This document shows positions 8,849 to 18,183 of a DNA stretch of 64,000 bases, piece after piece. The position numbers were made by a program, and so were the translations under genes. Below the pieces are notes generated by a model. It was given only the letters and a program-made list of their open reading frames with translations. It was not told where the DNA came from and did not search any database. The first letter of the stretch is position 1, and each line of letters opens with the position of its first letter. The stretch lies in NCBI RefSeq assembly GCF_049985285.1, contig NZ_JBNIEU010000002.1, positions 434,001 to 498,000 on the forward strand, given 5' to 3'. The stretch comes from Aestuariirhabdus sp049985285 (GTDB taxonomy: Bacteria > Pseudomonadota > Gammaproteobacteria > Pseudomonadales > Aestuariirhabdaceae).

Positions 8849-9619
8849 ATGAGCAATACCCCCGCACTGGAAGTTGATGACCTGCACAAGCATTTTAATG
8901 AACTGGAAGTGCTCAAAGGGGTTTCACTGACGGCCCAAAAAGGCGACGTGATCTCGATGATCGGCTCTTCTGGCTCCGGCAAGAGTACCTTCCTGCGCTG
9001 TATTAACCTGCTTGAAATACCTACCGCGGGGGATATCTATCTCCACGGCGAAAAGATCGCCATGAAACCGGGTAAGCGCGGCGTTCAGATGCCCGCGGAC
9101 CAGAAGCAGGTAGAGCGAATTCGTTCTCGACTGTCGATGGTGTTTCAGAGTTTTAACCTCTGGTCGCACATGACGATCGAGCAGAACATCATAGAAGCAC
9201 CGATTCAGGTACTGGGACTCTCCAAGAAAGAAGCACTGGAAAGGGCTCGTCAGCTGATGGATAAAGTCGGCATATACGAGCGACGTGACTACTACCCTGG
9301 CCATATGTCCGGTGGTCAACAGCAGCGTGCGGCAATTGCGCGGGCGCTGGCAATGGATCCGGAGGTGATGCTGTTCGATGAGCCCACTTCGGCACTGGAT
9401 CCGGAGTTGGTAAGTGAAGTACTCAAAGTGATGCAGGATCTCGCGGAAGAGGGACGGACCATGATCGTGGTAACCCACGAAATGGCCTTTGCCCGAGATG
9501 TGTCAAACAAGGTACTCTTTCTTCATCAGGGGCTCATTGAGGAGCAGGGGCATCCCGACAAAGTCTTCAATAATCCTGAATCAGATCGGCTGCAGCAATT
9601 CCTTGCGAGCAGTTATTAA
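8849..9619 (+). CDS. Polar/basic amino acid ABC transporter, ATP-binding protein
   Basis: A 256-residue ATPase of the HisP/AotP/GlnQ type. Walker A G-S-S-G-S-G-K-S-T near residues 42-50, Q-loop V-F-Q-S-F-N-L-W near 100, signature M-S-G-G-Q-Q-Q-R near 152-159, Walker B V-M-L-F-D-E-P-T-S near 173-181 and the switch His in V-V-T-H-E-M-A-F. The insert near residues 70-85 (K-P-G-K-R-G-V-Q-M-P-A-D) is typical of the arginine/histidine/ornithine branch. It is the first gene of a four-gene operon with its binding protein and two permeases, and would energise uptake through them. Confidence 0.93.
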   Translation: MSNTPALEVDDLHKHFNELEVLKGVSLTAQKGDVISMIGSSGSGKSTFLRCINLLEIPTAGDIYLHGEKIAMKPGKRGVQMPADQKQVERIRSRLSMVFQSFNLWSHMTIEQNIIEAPIQVLGLSKKEALERARQLMDKVGIYERRDYYPGHMSGGQQQRAAIARALAMDPEVMLFDEPTSALDPELVSEVLKVMQDLAEEGRTMIVVTHEMAFARDVSNKVLFLHQGLIEEQGHPDKVFNNPESDRLQQFLASSY

Positions 9620-9662
9620 ACTGATCACAAAACAAACTACAAAAAAACCTAGGGAGTTACTT

Positions 9663-10427
9663 ATGATAAAGCGCTTATTTGCTATTGGTGCCACCGTTGT
9701 TGCGCTGGCCGCTACCCCGGCAATGGCCAAAGAGTGGAACAAGGTTCGCATCGGTGTTGAGGGTGCGTACCCTCCGTTTAGCCAAACCAATCCTGACGGC
9801 TCGGTGACCGGCTTCGATATCGATGTTGCCAATGCCTTGTGTGCCGCTATGAATGCAGAGTGCACCATGGTCAAGCAAGACTGGGACGGTATTATTCCTG
9901 CGCTGCTGGCTCGCAAGTACGACGCCATTATCGCGTCCATGTCCATTACCGAAGAGCGTAAGCAGAAGGTTGACTTCACCAAGAAGTATTATACTTCACC
10001 GCTGGCCTATGCTGCCAAAAAAGGGGCTGGTATCGACACCAGCAACCTGGCAGGTAAAACCGTTGGTGTGCAGCGCTCCACCATCGCCGACACGTACATT
10101 TCCAATGCGGTTGAGGGTGTTAACGTCAAGCGTTACGGTACCCAGGATGAAGCCTACCTTGATATAAAGGCGGGTCGCCTGGATCTACTGGTGGCCGATG
10201 TATTCGTACTGACCGACGGCTTCCTTAGCAAAGAGGGCGGCGACGCCTACGAGCTAGTGGGCGATAGTATTACTGACGCCAAGTGGGTAGGCGAAGGTAT
10301 TGGTATTGCCGTACGTAAGCGCGATAAGGACCTGACCTCACAGCTCAACGCTGCGATCGACAAGATCCGTGCAGATGGTACCTACGATAAGATTCGTAAG
10401 CAGTACTTTGAGTTCGAGATCTACTAA
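9663..10427 (+). CDS. Basic amino acid ABC transporter, substrate-binding protein
   Basis: A 254-residue periplasmic binding protein of the LAO/HisJ/ArgT class. The frame is open further upstream into the ATPase gene, but ATG 9663 has a good Shine-Dalgarno (AGGGAG) and yields a proper signal peptide (M-I-K-R-L-F-A-I-G..., ending A-M-A near residue 22). Family motifs: R-I-G-V-E-G-A-Y-P-P-F, G-F-D-I-D-V-A-N-A-L-C, and W-D-G-I-I-P-A-L-L-A-R-K-Y-D. L-A-G-K-T-V-G-V-Q begins lobe two. Cys pair in L-C-A-A-M-N-A-E-C matches the disulfide of LAO proteins. Ligand is probably arginine, ornithine, lysine or histidine; the exact one is not readable. Confidence 0.92.
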   Translation: MIKRLFAIGATVVALAATPAMAKEWNKVRIGVEGAYPPFSQTNPDGSVTGFDIDVANALCAAMNAECTMVKQDWDGIIPALLARKYDAIIASMSITEERKQKVDFTKKYYTSPLAYAAKKGAGIDTSNLAGKTVGVQRSTIADTYISNAVEGVNVKRYGTQDEAYLDIKAGRLDLLVADVFVLTDGFLSKEGGDAYELVGDSITDAKWVGEGIGIAVRKRDKDLTSQLNAAIDKIRADGTYDKIRKQYFEFEIY

Positions 10428-10438
10428 GTTCGAACGCC

Positions 10439-10463
10439 GGCGGAGCGCGACCAGCGCTCCGCC
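10439..10463 (+). terminator. Intercistronic hairpin after the binding-protein gene
   Basis: GGCGGAGCGC pairs perfectly with GCGCTCCGCC across a 5-base loop; a T-run (10472-10477) follows after a short gap. Such hairpins between a binding-protein gene and its permeases typically give partial termination and protect the upstream mRNA, giving more binding protein than permease. The role is inferred from position. Confidence 0.65.
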
Positions 10464-10500
10464 ATATTCTCTTTTTTCCGTTTACCTGTGAGAGCGCAAT

Positions 10501-11193
10501 ATGCTGGATCTTCACGGCTATGGCCCAAGTATTCTCAGTGGCGCTGTGCTTACCATCGAAGTCGCCCTACTGTCGCTTCTACTGAGCATGATATTGGGCA
10601 TCGGTACGGCGTTAGCCAAACTCTCAAAATCACGCGTTGCTCACGGCTTTGCGATGGTCTATACCACCGTGATCCGGGGTATCCCCGACCTTGTGTTGAT
10701 GCTGCTGATCTTCTTCGGTGGGCAGATGCTGGTAAACGAACTCGCCTATAGGGTGGGTTACGAAGATTACATCGATATTAACCCCTTTGTTGCGGGCGTA
10801 CTGACCATCGGTTTTATCTTCGGTGCCTACATGGCGGAAACGTTTCGCGGCGCGATCATCTCCGTTGATAGCGGGCAGCTGGAAGCTGCACGCGCATACG
10901 GAATGACCGGGTTGCAGGTGTTTCGCCGGATTCTATTTCCGCAAATGATGCGCCACGCATTGCCAGGTTTTGGCAATAACTGGCTAGTGTTACTCAAGAC
11001 CACCGCGCTGGTATCCATCATCGGCCTAGACGATATGGTGCGCACAGCCTCCCTCGCGGCGGGCTCAACCCAAAAGCCTTTTACCTTCTACTTCACGGTA
11101 TCGGTGATCTTCCTGGTGTTTACCTCAATCTCTGTAGGCTATCTGCAGTGGCTTGAGCGTCGTTACAGCGCCAGCTTGCGAAGGGAGGCTTGA
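10501..11193 (+). CDS. Amino acid ABC transporter permease (HisQ/AotQ-like)
   Basis: A 230-residue inner-membrane permease with about five helices. It begins M-L-D-L-H-G-Y-G-P-S-I-L-S-G-A-V-L-T, the HisQ/AotQ N-terminus. The ATPase-coupling EAA loop is clear: E-A-A-R-A-Y-G-M-T-G near residues 126-135 followed by R-I-L-F-P-Q-M. It forms a heterodimer with the next gene's product; their frames are only 2 bases apart (TGA at 11191-11193, ATG at 11196). Confidence 0.92.
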   Translation: MLDLHGYGPSILSGAVLTIEVALLSLLLSMILGIGTALAKLSKSRVAHGFAMVYTTVIRGIPDLVLMLLIFFGGQMLVNELAYRVGYEDYIDINPFVAGVLTIGFIFGAYMAETFRGAIISVDSGQLEAARAYGMTGLQVFRRILFPQMMRHALPGFGNNWLVLLKTTALVSIIGLDDMVRTASLAAGSTQKPFTFYFTVSVIFLVFTSISVGYLQWLERRYSASLRREA

Positions 11194-11195
11194 TC

Positions 11196-11885
11196 ATGGA
11201 TTTTTCGATAATTATCGACAACATCGATGTATACCTGAACGGCGCCTGGATCACTATTCAGCTGGTTTTCCTGGCCCTGTTGCTGGGCCTGATCGTGGCG
11301 ATACCGCTGGCTATTTTGCGCAATAACCGCAACCCGTTAATCTGGGGTCCGATCTGGGTGTACACTTTTTTCTTTCGTGGTACGCCGATGCTGGTTCAGG
11401 TGTTTCTGGTGTATTACGGGATGGGTCAATTTGAGGCGATTAGAGAGAGTTTCGTATGGCCCTTTTTCAAAGAAGCGTACTGGTGTGCGCTATTCGCCTT
11501 CACGCTGAATACCGCAGCTTACACGACCGAAATTTTTCGCGGTGCGATTGCCAATACGCCTCTGGGGGAGATTGAAGCGGCCAGAGCCTACGGCATGAGT
11601 CGCTGGAAACAGATCCGGCGTATTATCTTACCCAGTGCCCTGCGTCGCGCGTTACCGGCGTATAGCAACGAGGTGGTGTTTATGCTGCACGGAAGCGCTA
11701 TAGCGGGGATTATTACGATCGTTGACCTGACGGGTGCAGCACGAATTATCAACGCCAAATACTATAGCCCTTTTGAGGCCTTTATCGCCGCAGGTGCGTT
11801 TTATATGGCGATAACCTTTACCATCGTATTTATCTTTAGGCGGCTGGAAAACCGCTACCACGCCCATTTACGTCCACGTTCCTGA
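11196..11885 (+). CDS. Amino acid ABC transporter permease (HisM/AotM-like)
   Basis: A 229-residue permease partnering the previous one. ATG 11196 is preferred over an upstream TTG because GGGAGG at 11182-11187 is spaced correctly. Five predicted helices; EAA loop E-I-E-A-A-R-A-Y-G-M-S-R near residues 124-135 and R-I-I-L-P-S-A-L-R after it. The sequence F-F-R-G-T-P-M-L-V-Q-V-F-L near 64 is characteristic of HisM-type subunits. Last gene of the operon, followed by a strong hairpin. Confidence 0.92.
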   Translation: MDFSIIIDNIDVYLNGAWITIQLVFLALLLGLIVAIPLAILRNNRNPLIWGPIWVYTFFFRGTPMLVQVFLVYYGMGQFEAIRESFVWPFFKEAYWCALFAFTLNTAAYTTEIFRGAIANTPLGEIEAARAYGMSRWKQIRRIILPSALRRALPAYSNEVVFMLHGSAIAGIITIVDLTGAARIINAKYYSPFEAFIAAGAFYMAITFTIVFIFRRLENRYHAHLRPRS

Positions 11886-11897
11886 GAACCGGGTCGC

Positions 11898-11939
11898 AGA
11901 ACGAAGCAGGGGGAGCCACGGCTCCCCTTGCTTCGTTCT
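11898..11939 (+). terminator. Strong hairpin closing the ABC operon
   Basis: A ~19-bp inverted repeat (AGAACGAAGCA... / ...TGCTTCGTTCT) with a GC-rich top (GGGGAGCC/GGCTCCCC) and 3-base loop lies 12 bases after the last permease. It lacks a long T-run, so it may act as a Rho-assisted terminator or 3' end stabiliser. Confidence 0.6.
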
Positions 11940-12091
11940 GGTGCCCGTTATACTGCTTGAGTAGGGCAGGAGCCCGGCCGGCAGAAGGGTACGATTGAAC
12001 GCCTTCCAGCCGCTTAGGCCAATGGTTATTTTGCGGGTAGTCTTTCCGCACCCTTGGTCGCTACAGGTGCCCCTGGGGCACAGGGAGAAGG

Positions 12092-12787
12092 ATGATGGCA
12101 ACGGTAATGATCACGGGCTGTAGCCGGGGGCTAGGGCTGGAAGCGGCCAAGCAGTATCTGGCCGATGATTGGAAAGTCTATGCGAGCTGCCGAGAGCCCG
12201 ATAGCTGCCCCGAGCTGCAGGCGCTGGCCAGGGATTATCACCAGCTGCACCTGCTGGATCTTGATATCGCCAATAACGATTCTATTGACAGTGCCGTACG
12301 ACAACTCCATGGGCAGCCGCTGGATCTTCTTATTCAGAATGCGGGAGTCTATGGTCCCGGAGCGTCGCGTCTGGAGACGGTAGAAGTTGAGCCTTGGATC
12401 GATACGTTACGGATCAACTCTATTGCACCGCTAATGGTGGTGCAAAGGGTGCTGGATAATCTGCGTATGGGCTACGATCCCACCGTTGTCTTGCTGACCA
12501 GCAAGATGGGGAGCATGACCGATAACCTCAGTGGGGGGAGTTATATCTACCGCAGCTCAAAGGCCGCGCTAAATTCGGTAGGCAAAAGCCTTGCCGAAGA
12601 CCTTCGGGGTGAAGGGATCAAAGTGCTACTGATGCACCCGGGGTGGGTCAAGACCGATATGGGGGGGCCCAATGCCCTGATTGATGCGGCGACCTCCGTG
12701 CGCTCGATGCGTCAGGTGATCGCCGCTACCACGCTCACAGAAAGCGGTAGTTATCTTAACTACGACGGTGATCCGATCCCATGGTAG
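12092..12787 (+). CDS. Short-chain dehydrogenase/reductase
   Basis: A 231-residue SDR oxidoreductase. The Rossmann glycine motif T-G-C-S-R-G-L-G lies near residues 8-15, N-A-G near 85, and the catalytic Tyr-Lys pair in Y-R-S-S-K near 153-157 with Ser in the preceding strand. P-G-W-V-K-T-D-M-G-G near 188 is typical of the 'CsgA-like/sniffer' branch. Its substrate is unknown; NADP(H) preference is likely from the Arg after the glycine motif. Two ATGs occur in tandem (12092 and 12095), preceded by GGGAGAAGG. Stand-alone gene convergent with the GGDEF-EAL gene. Confidence 0.87.
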   Translation: MMATVMITGCSRGLGLEAAKQYLADDWKVYASCREPDSCPELQALARDYHQLHLLDLDIANNDSIDSAVRQLHGQPLDLLIQNAGVYGPGASRLETVEVEPWIDTLRINSIAPLMVVQRVLDNLRMGYDPTVVLLTSKMGSMTDNLSGGSYIYRSSKAALNSVGKSLAEDLRGEGIKVLLMHPGWVKTDMGGPNALIDAATSVRSMRQVIAATTLTESGSYLNYDGDPIPW

Positions 12788-12910
12788 GTCGCCCGGGTGC
12801 TAAATTCTGAAGTCCAGCGTCTGGCCCTCCATGGGCTGGGTGGCCACTGGCTCATAAGCGTTGCGTATCCGTTCTTGAAGTGCCTCTGCGGGGCCGGGTT
12901 TCGGTTTATG

Positions 12911-15034
12911 CTATTGGTGGGAGGGCAAGGGGCTGGCCATACTCTCCGAGAGCCAGTCTTTAAACTCCTGCGCAGGCATGGGGCGAGCAAACAGGTAGCC
13001 CTGAAAGGCATCGCAGCCCATGCCGTGCAGATGGCTCCACTGAAATTCGGTTTCCACCCCCTCGGCTACGGTTTTGATGTCGATATGTCGGCCTATGGAG
13101 ATGATGGCATCGACCAGGTGGCGGGGTGACTCACTATGCAACTCATTGATAAACGAACGGTCGATCTTAAGGATATCTATAGGCAGGTCCCTCAGGTAGG
13201 CAAGGGATGAGTACCCGGTACCAAAATCATCCAACGCAATCAGTAGGCCGAAGCGCCGCAACAAGTGCAGTTTTGCCACGGTCTCTTTAAGGTCCGTCAG
13301 CAATACCCCTTCGGTGACCTCCAGGCAGAGTCGAGAGGGGGGGATGGAGCTTGCCTTGATGGCATCACATAGGCCGCTGACAAAATCCGGGCGCGCGAAC
13401 TGCCAGGGGGATACGTTAATGGTCAGATACCCGTTAAAAGCGGGTATAGAATCCTTCCACTGCGCCAGTTTTTGCAGGGCCTGGGCGGAGACCCAGTCGC
13501 CAATACTGTTGATGAGCCCAGTCTCTTCAGCCAGGGGAATGAAACGCTCAGGGGATACCATCCCCTTGTCGGGATGGTGCCAGCGAATGAGCGCCTCTGC
13601 GCCGATGCACTGGCGGGAGCCGTCAAGTAGGGGTTGAAAGTAGAGTTCGAACTGCTGCTCGCGCAGGGCCTGCCGAAGATCCTGCTCCAGCTGTTGCCGG
13701 TCGCGGTTTTCCTCGACAGAGGAGGGGTCATAGAGATGGAAGCGCCCGCGGCCACTTTTTTTGCCTCGACTTAAGGCCACGCTGGCACCGCTCATCACCT
13801 GATGGGCTGTTCTCCCATGCAATGGAACCATGAACAACGCCATGGTTGCCCCCACCTGCAGGCTGTGGTCATTGATCTGCAAGGGTTGCTGGATGATCGC
13901 TAGCACTTTGGCTGCTATTTGACGGCCATATTCCACGGACTGGCTCTTGATGTGTTCATCGATCAGCACAAACTCGTCACCGGCTATACGGGCAACCATC
14001 ATCGATTGTCCCACGGTGTTGCGCAGTCGCCTCGACAGTAGCTTGAGTAGTTTGTCGCCCACATCCTGCCCCAGTTCGTCATTGATGCGCTTGAAATGAT
14101 CGAGGTTGATTTGCAGGTACAGTAGTGGAGGGCACTCTCCTTCGTAACTCGACAGGCGCTGTTTTAGGTATTCCCGCAGCATGGCGCGGGTCGGTAGCTC
14201 CGTGAGGGGGTCTTCGAACGCCATTCTGTGAATGCGGTTTTCCGCTGCCTGGCGTTGTTCCATCTCCTCTTTCAGGGCGTTTTCCCTTTCCCGCGCCGCC
14301 GTTGCCTTGTTGACCGCTTCGTAGGCGAGGTTGATACAGATGAACAGCACCAACGCGGTGGTACCAAAGCCGAGCAGGTAGATGCCATTGAGGGTGCCCA
14401 GGTCGATCATGGAGCCGACTTGGCTGGAAGCGGCTTGTAGCAACAGATAGCACGCCCATAACGCGGACAGTAATGAGTGCTCCTGCCACCAGTGGCGCAA
14501 AAAACGCCACAGGCAGTAAGCGTAAATACCGTTGATTCCCAGGGACCATAATAGGTTCAGGTTGCCCGGGCTCCCCTTTAAGAGGGCGATCTTTTCGCCC
14601 CAGCCATAGTGAAAATGACGAATACCCTCGATGCGATCGAAGCGCAGAGTGTAGGGCGAAAAAAGGTTAACCAGTAACAGCGTACCGCAGATAGCGGTAA
14701 CGAGGGTGAGCCAGGGACGAACCGATTGCTGGTGGGTGAAGATAGCGCAAAACGCGGCGTAGCCGATGGGCATAACGAGTGCGAAGCTGAGCTGCCAGCG
14801 TATCAGGCTGATACCCTGCTCCAGCGTACTGGCCTGATGGTAGAGCAGCGTGCTGATCTGGTAGCCCATTCCGCAGAAGCAGATGATGCTCAGCGACAGG
14901 TAGAGCTGACGCATCGATTTGAGGGCGCTGATCCGGGCCAGGGCCCCGGTGGTGATTGCGGCCGCCAGCATGATTCCGCCGGAGAGCCCGAAGAGCAGGG
15001 AGATCAACGGTAGGGAGGAGGTGAAATCGTGCAT
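12911..15034 (-). CDS. Membrane GGDEF-EAL protein (cyclic di-GMP turnover)
   Basis: A 707-residue inner-membrane protein. The first ~245 residues form about seven transmembrane helices (7TM-like sensor region), then a short coiled coil (R-E-N-A-L-K-E-E-M-E-Q-R-Q-A-A), a GGDEF domain and an EAL domain. The GGDEF active-site motif reads A-G-D-E-F near residue 350, one change from consensus but compatible with cyclase activity. The EAL domain keeps E-A-L-I-R-W near 480, D-D-F-G-T-G-Y-S-S-L and loop 6, so phosphodiesterase activity is likely. Whether both work is unknown. No operon partner. Confidence 0.93.
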   Translation of the reverse strand: MHDFTSSLPLISLLFGLSGGIMLAAAITTGALARISALKSMRQLYLSLSIICFCGMGYQISTLLYHQASTLEQGISLIRWQLSFALVMPIGYAAFCAIFTHQQSVRPWLTLVTAICGTLLLVNLFSPYTLRFDRIEGIRHFHYGWGEKIALLKGSPGNLNLLWSLGINGIYAYCLWRFLRHWWQEHSLLSALWACYLLLQAASSQVGSMIDLGTLNGIYLLGFGTTALVLFICINLAYEAVNKATAARERENALKEEMEQRQAAENRIHRMAFEDPLTELPTRAMLREYLKQRLSSYEGECPPLLYLQINLDHFKRINDELGQDVGDKLLKLLSRRLRNTVGQSMMVARIAGDEFVLIDEHIKSQSVEYGRQIAAKVLAIIQQPLQINDHSLQVGATMALFMVPLHGRTAHQVMSGASVALSRGKKSGRGRFHLYDPSSVEENRDRQQLEQDLRQALREQQFELYFQPLLDGSRQCIGAEALIRWHHPDKGMVSPERFIPLAEETGLINSIGDWVSAQALQKLAQWKDSIPAFNGYLTINVSPWQFARPDFVSGLCDAIKASSIPPSRLCLEVTEGVLLTDLKETVAKLHLLRRFGLLIALDDFGTGYSSLAYLRDLPIDILKIDRSFINELHSESPRHLVDAIISIGRHIDIKTVAEGVETEFQWSHLHGMGCDAFQGYLFARPMPAQEFKDWLSESMASPLPSHQ

Positions 15035-15170
15035 ACTCGTCCGTCTTTATGAAATCATGACCAAACCGGTACTTAGCGTGTCACCCGGGATGGGTATTCG
15101 CTATTGCGCACGCCTGTTCGACCAATTATGCGCAGGAATATTAAGGGGTCAGTATAAGCGCTGGTTTCGG

Positions 15171-15761
15171 CTAGTAGGTAGGGGCCGTCAGTAGTTTATC
15201 GATCTGTTTGAAGCGGTGGTAGATCGACTCTTGAATGTCCTGGCGTTCAAATTGGGACAGATTTTCCAGTTCGCCTACTTCGATGCGGTGCAGGTGCAGG
15301 TAGGGGTGGGCGGCCTTGAACTCGCGCAGGTCACCATTGACCAGAACGGGGAGGAACACCTTGCTGCTGGCTTTTGCCTTGTAGGTGTTGTTGATCAGGT
15401 CGATGCCTTGCATGAACTCGAGCATCCTTGAGCGCTTTTTGCCGCGCATCGGCAAGGAGAGGTAGAGCCCTCCCTGATGACCGAAACTTTCCCCGGGGTG
15501 AAGCATAATGCCGGTTGGCTTTATCGATGCAGTGCCGATAAAGCTGAACATGTCGTGAAAGGCGTAGGGGTTGGGCAGTACGATCAGCCCGCTGTCACTA
15601 TCCCGGGGCAGTATGACCTCGAAATTGGCGTAAATTTTCTCAACGGCAGGGCTATAGACACAGAAAGCACTCGCCACTTTTTTGAAAAAGTTCGAGGCCA
15701 ACTGTTTGTTGGAGATTGCACTGAGGTCCCAGAATAGGTCCGGGTTCTCGTTATCACTCAT
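15171..15761 (-). CDS. Hypothetical protein, soluble
   Basis: A 196-residue protein from ATG 15761, chosen because AAGGA lies 7 bases upstream; the frame is open ten codons further. No signal peptide or membrane helix. It has a beta-rich centre with repeated hydrophobic strands (G-L-I-V-L-P-N-P-Y, G-I-M-L-H-P-G-E-S) and a C-terminal helix. Its codon use matches its neighbours. I do not recognise a family. Between the GGDEF-EAL gene and LysR, all on the minus strand, but with gaps that suggest separate transcripts. Confidence 0.6.
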   Translation of the reverse strand: MSDNENPDLFWDLSAISNKQLASNFFKKVASAFCVYSPAVEKIYANFEVILPRDSDSGLIVLPNPYAFHDMFSFIGTASIKPTGIMLHPGESFGHQGGLYLSLPMRGKKRSRMLEFMQGIDLINNTYKAKASSKVFLPVLVNGDLREFKAAHPYLHLHRIEVGELENLSQFERQDIQESIYHRFKQIDKLLTAPTY

Positions 15762-15916
15762 AGCTACGTCCTTGCTAGTCTGTCGAGACAATAAGCCGAT
15801 TTATATCCATTAGCAATAAGCAATTCCTCAAAGCGCCAAGCTAGTCACTCACCAGTGCGACCAAACCCTGTAGGACAATCTCCTCGTAGGTGATCACCCC
15901 GACAATCTGCCCGAAA

Positions 15917-16768
15917 TCACGGCGACCTCTCGCGCCACTGCTGCTGGCAGATGTCGATGATTGCGCGGGTAGCATTGTTGGGATCTGCTTGCTTATCCCA
16001 CGCGAGCCCGATGGTGCGAGCAAGGTCGATGTCGCTAATCTCTCGCAGTGTCAGGTCGTCCCGTTGCATCAGTTGGGGAATCTCCGGTACCAGTGCCGCC
16101 CCTACTCCGGCGCCTACCAAGCCTAGCGCGTATTCGACGGTCTGGATACGGGCGCGAATTTTTAGGCGGATGCCGAGGCGGGAGAGGCTGCTATCGAGCA
16201 CGTTGACCGCTTCACAGGGGGAGCGGTAGATAAAGTCGATACCATCGAAGTCCGACAGATAGAGTTCGTTTTTCAGGCTCAGGGGATGGCCGCTGGGCAG
16301 TGCCAGCAGATAGCGGTCACGCCACAGGGGCTGGAACACCTCGCTGCTCTGCAGGTAGGCGCTGCTAATAATGCGCGCATCGCAGGGTTCTTCGGGCTGA
16401 ACCAGGGTCAACTCCAGCCCCTCGGTACTGCTGCTCAGGTCCTTGAGCAGTCGGCTTACCCGTTCGGCACCCAGTGAACGGATCAAACCGAGGCGAAAGG
16501 GCAAACGTTCGCGCTGCTGGTTGAACAGGCTCACAATGGCCTGGGCGTCACCCAGCAGGCGGTTGGCGAGGGGGTAAAGCTGCTCCCCCGCCTCTGTGGC
16601 GTGCACCCCTTTGGCATGGCGGGAGAAGAGCGGGCTGTCGAGGGTCGTCTCGAGCTGGGCAATCGCCGCCGAGATAGAGGGTTGGGCAATAAAACAGCGT
16701 CGCGCTGCGGCACTGATGCTACCGCATTCATAGACGGCGACGAAGTAGCGAAGGGCTCGTAAATCCAT
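15917..16768 (-). CDS. LysR-family regulator, probable GcdR-like regulator of glutarate catabolism
   Basis: A 283-residue LysR-type activator. N-terminal winged HTH (M-D-L-R-A-L-R-Y-F-V-A-V, then S-I-S-A-A-A-R-R-C-F-I-A-Q-P-S-I-S) followed by the inducer-binding domain. It is divergent from gcdH across 216 bases, the same arrangement as gcdR-gcdH in Pseudomonas, where the regulator responds to glutarate. The start codon lies inside a palindromic LysR-type box, suggesting autorepression. Assignment as GcdR rests on context only. A separate 15762-15916 gap shows no feature. Confidence 0.88.
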   Translation of the reverse strand: MDLRALRYFVAVYECGSISAAARRCFIAQPSISAAIAQLETTLDSPLFSRHAKGVHATEAGEQLYPLANRLLGDAQAIVSLFNQQRERLPFRLGLIRSLGAERVSRLLKDLSSSTEGLELTLVQPEEPCDARIISSAYLQSSEVFQPLWRDRYLLALPSGHPLSLKNELYLSDFDGIDFIYRSPCEAVNVLDSSLSRLGIRLKIRARIQTVEYALGLVGAGVGAALVPEIPQLMQRDDLTLREISDIDLARTIGLAWDKQADPNNATRAIIDICQQQWRERSP

Positions 16769-16781
16769 AGTTATAAACTAT
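16767..16781. promoter_or_regulatory. LysR-type operator
   Basis: ATAGTT-ATA-AACTAT is a perfect 6-3-6 palindrome containing the T-N11-A core of LysR-family sites. It overlaps the ATG of the LysR gene and lies in the divergent region facing gcdH, the expected place for a site that both autoregulates and activates. Confidence 0.55.
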
Positions 16782-16984
16782 ATCAGATAGAGTTAAAGAA
16801 TATTATCCCTTTGCTTTGGTGTGGCCTATCATCAAGCCCTGTAATGGGGGGCTGCCTGCTCGATGCATCGGTACCGAGCGACGATCCATCCGCGTTATCG
16901 ATCGGGCTCCCAGCCCATCTTTTATCTGACGACCGCTGGCGTAAGCCATGCCGCCCCGAACCGAACCGCATCAGGAGAACCCCT

Positions 16985-18163
16985 ATGAGTAGCCGCCCCA
17001 CATTTAACTGGATCGACCCCCTGGAGATGGGCTCGCTACTCAGCGAAGAGGAGCGGATGGTGCGCGATAGCGCTCACGACTATGCCCAGGACAAGCTGAT
17101 GTCCCGCGTAAAAATGGCCAATCGCGAAGAGCACTTCCACCGTGAAATCATGAATGAGCTGGGTGAGCTGGGTCTGCTTGGCGCCACCCTGCCGGAGGAG
17201 TACGGCTGCGCTGGGGTCAATTATGTCTGCTATGGGCTGGTGGCACGGGAAGTGGAGCGGGTTGACAGTGGGTACCGTTCGGCAATGAGTGTGCAGTCAT
17301 CACTGGTGATGCACCCGATCCATGCCTACGGCAGCGAGGCGCAGCGTAAAAAATATCTGCCCAAGCTGGCAACGGGGGAGTGGGTTGGTTGTTTCGGCCT
17401 CACCGAGCCCGATGTCGGTAGTGATCCAGGGGGGATGAAGACCCGTGCCGAAAAAGTATCCGATGGCTACCTGCTAAAGGGCGCCAAAATGTGGATCACC
17501 AACTCCCCCATCGCCGATGTGATGGTGGTGTGGGCCAAACTCGACGGTGAGATTCGCGGCTTTATCCTCGAGCGGGGTATGGCAGGGCTTAGCACCCCCA
17601 AGATTGAGGGCAAGTTCTCCCTGCGCGCCTCCGTGACCGGTGAGATCGTGATGGAGGATGTTCTGGTGCCAGAGGAGAACCTGCTGCCCAACGTCAGTGG
17701 CCTGAAGGGCCCCTTTGGCTGCCTCAACAAGGCGCGCTATGGCATCGCCTGGGGCGCACTGGGCGCGGCGGAGTTCTGTTGGCACGCGGCGCGCCAGTAC
17801 ACTCTGGAGCGAGTTCAGTTTAACCGTCCGCTGGCGGCCAATCAGTTGATCCAGAAGAAGCTGGCCGATATGCAAACCGAGATCAGCCTCGGCTTGCTCG
17901 GTTGCCTGCAGGCGGGCCGCTTGATGGATGCCGCCCAGTTGGCGCCGGAGGCGATCTCCCTCATTAAACGCAACTCCTGCGGCAAGGCGCTGGATATTGC
18001 CCGTGTAGCCCGGGATATGCACGGCGGTAACGGGATCTCTGACGAGTACCATGTGATTCGCCACGTGATGAACCTCGAAGCGGTCAACACCTACGAGGGT
18101 ACCCATGACATCCATGCCCTGATCCTGGGGCGTGCCCAAACCGGCATTCAGGCTTTCGGCTGA
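16985..18163 (+). CDS. gcdH: Glutaryl-CoA dehydrogenase
   Basis: A 392-residue flavoenzyme of the acyl-CoA dehydrogenase fold, oxidising and decarboxylating glutaryl-CoA to crotonyl-CoA. The frame is open upstream, but ATG 16985 has AGGAG in front and gives the normal GcdH length. Family signatures: C-F-G-L-T-E-P-D-V-G-S-D-P-G-G-M near 133, W-I-T-N-S-P-I-A-D near 163, the substrate-side arginine region, and the catalytic glutamate in N-T-Y-E-G-T-H-D near 369. It leads a likely operon with the E1 and acyltransferase genes (20-base gap to the next). Confidence 0.93.
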   Translation: MSSRPTFNWIDPLEMGSLLSEEERMVRDSAHDYAQDKLMSRVKMANREEHFHREIMNELGELGLLGATLPEEYGCAGVNYVCYGLVAREVERVDSGYRSAMSVQSSLVMHPIHAYGSEAQRKKYLPKLATGEWVGCFGLTEPDVGSDPGGMKTRAEKVSDGYLLKGAKMWITNSPIADVMVVWAKLDGEIRGFILERGMAGLSTPKIEGKFSLRASVTGEIVMEDVLVPEENLLPNVSGLKGPFGCLNKARYGIAWGALGAAEFCWHAARQYTLERVQFNRPLAANQLIQKKLADMQTEISLGLLGCLQAGRLMDAAQLAPEAISLIKRNSCGKALDIARVARDMHGGNGISDEYHVIRHVMNLEAVNTYEGTHDIHALILGRAQTGIQAFG

Positions 18164-18183
18164 TATCAGGCAAGGAGCGCAGC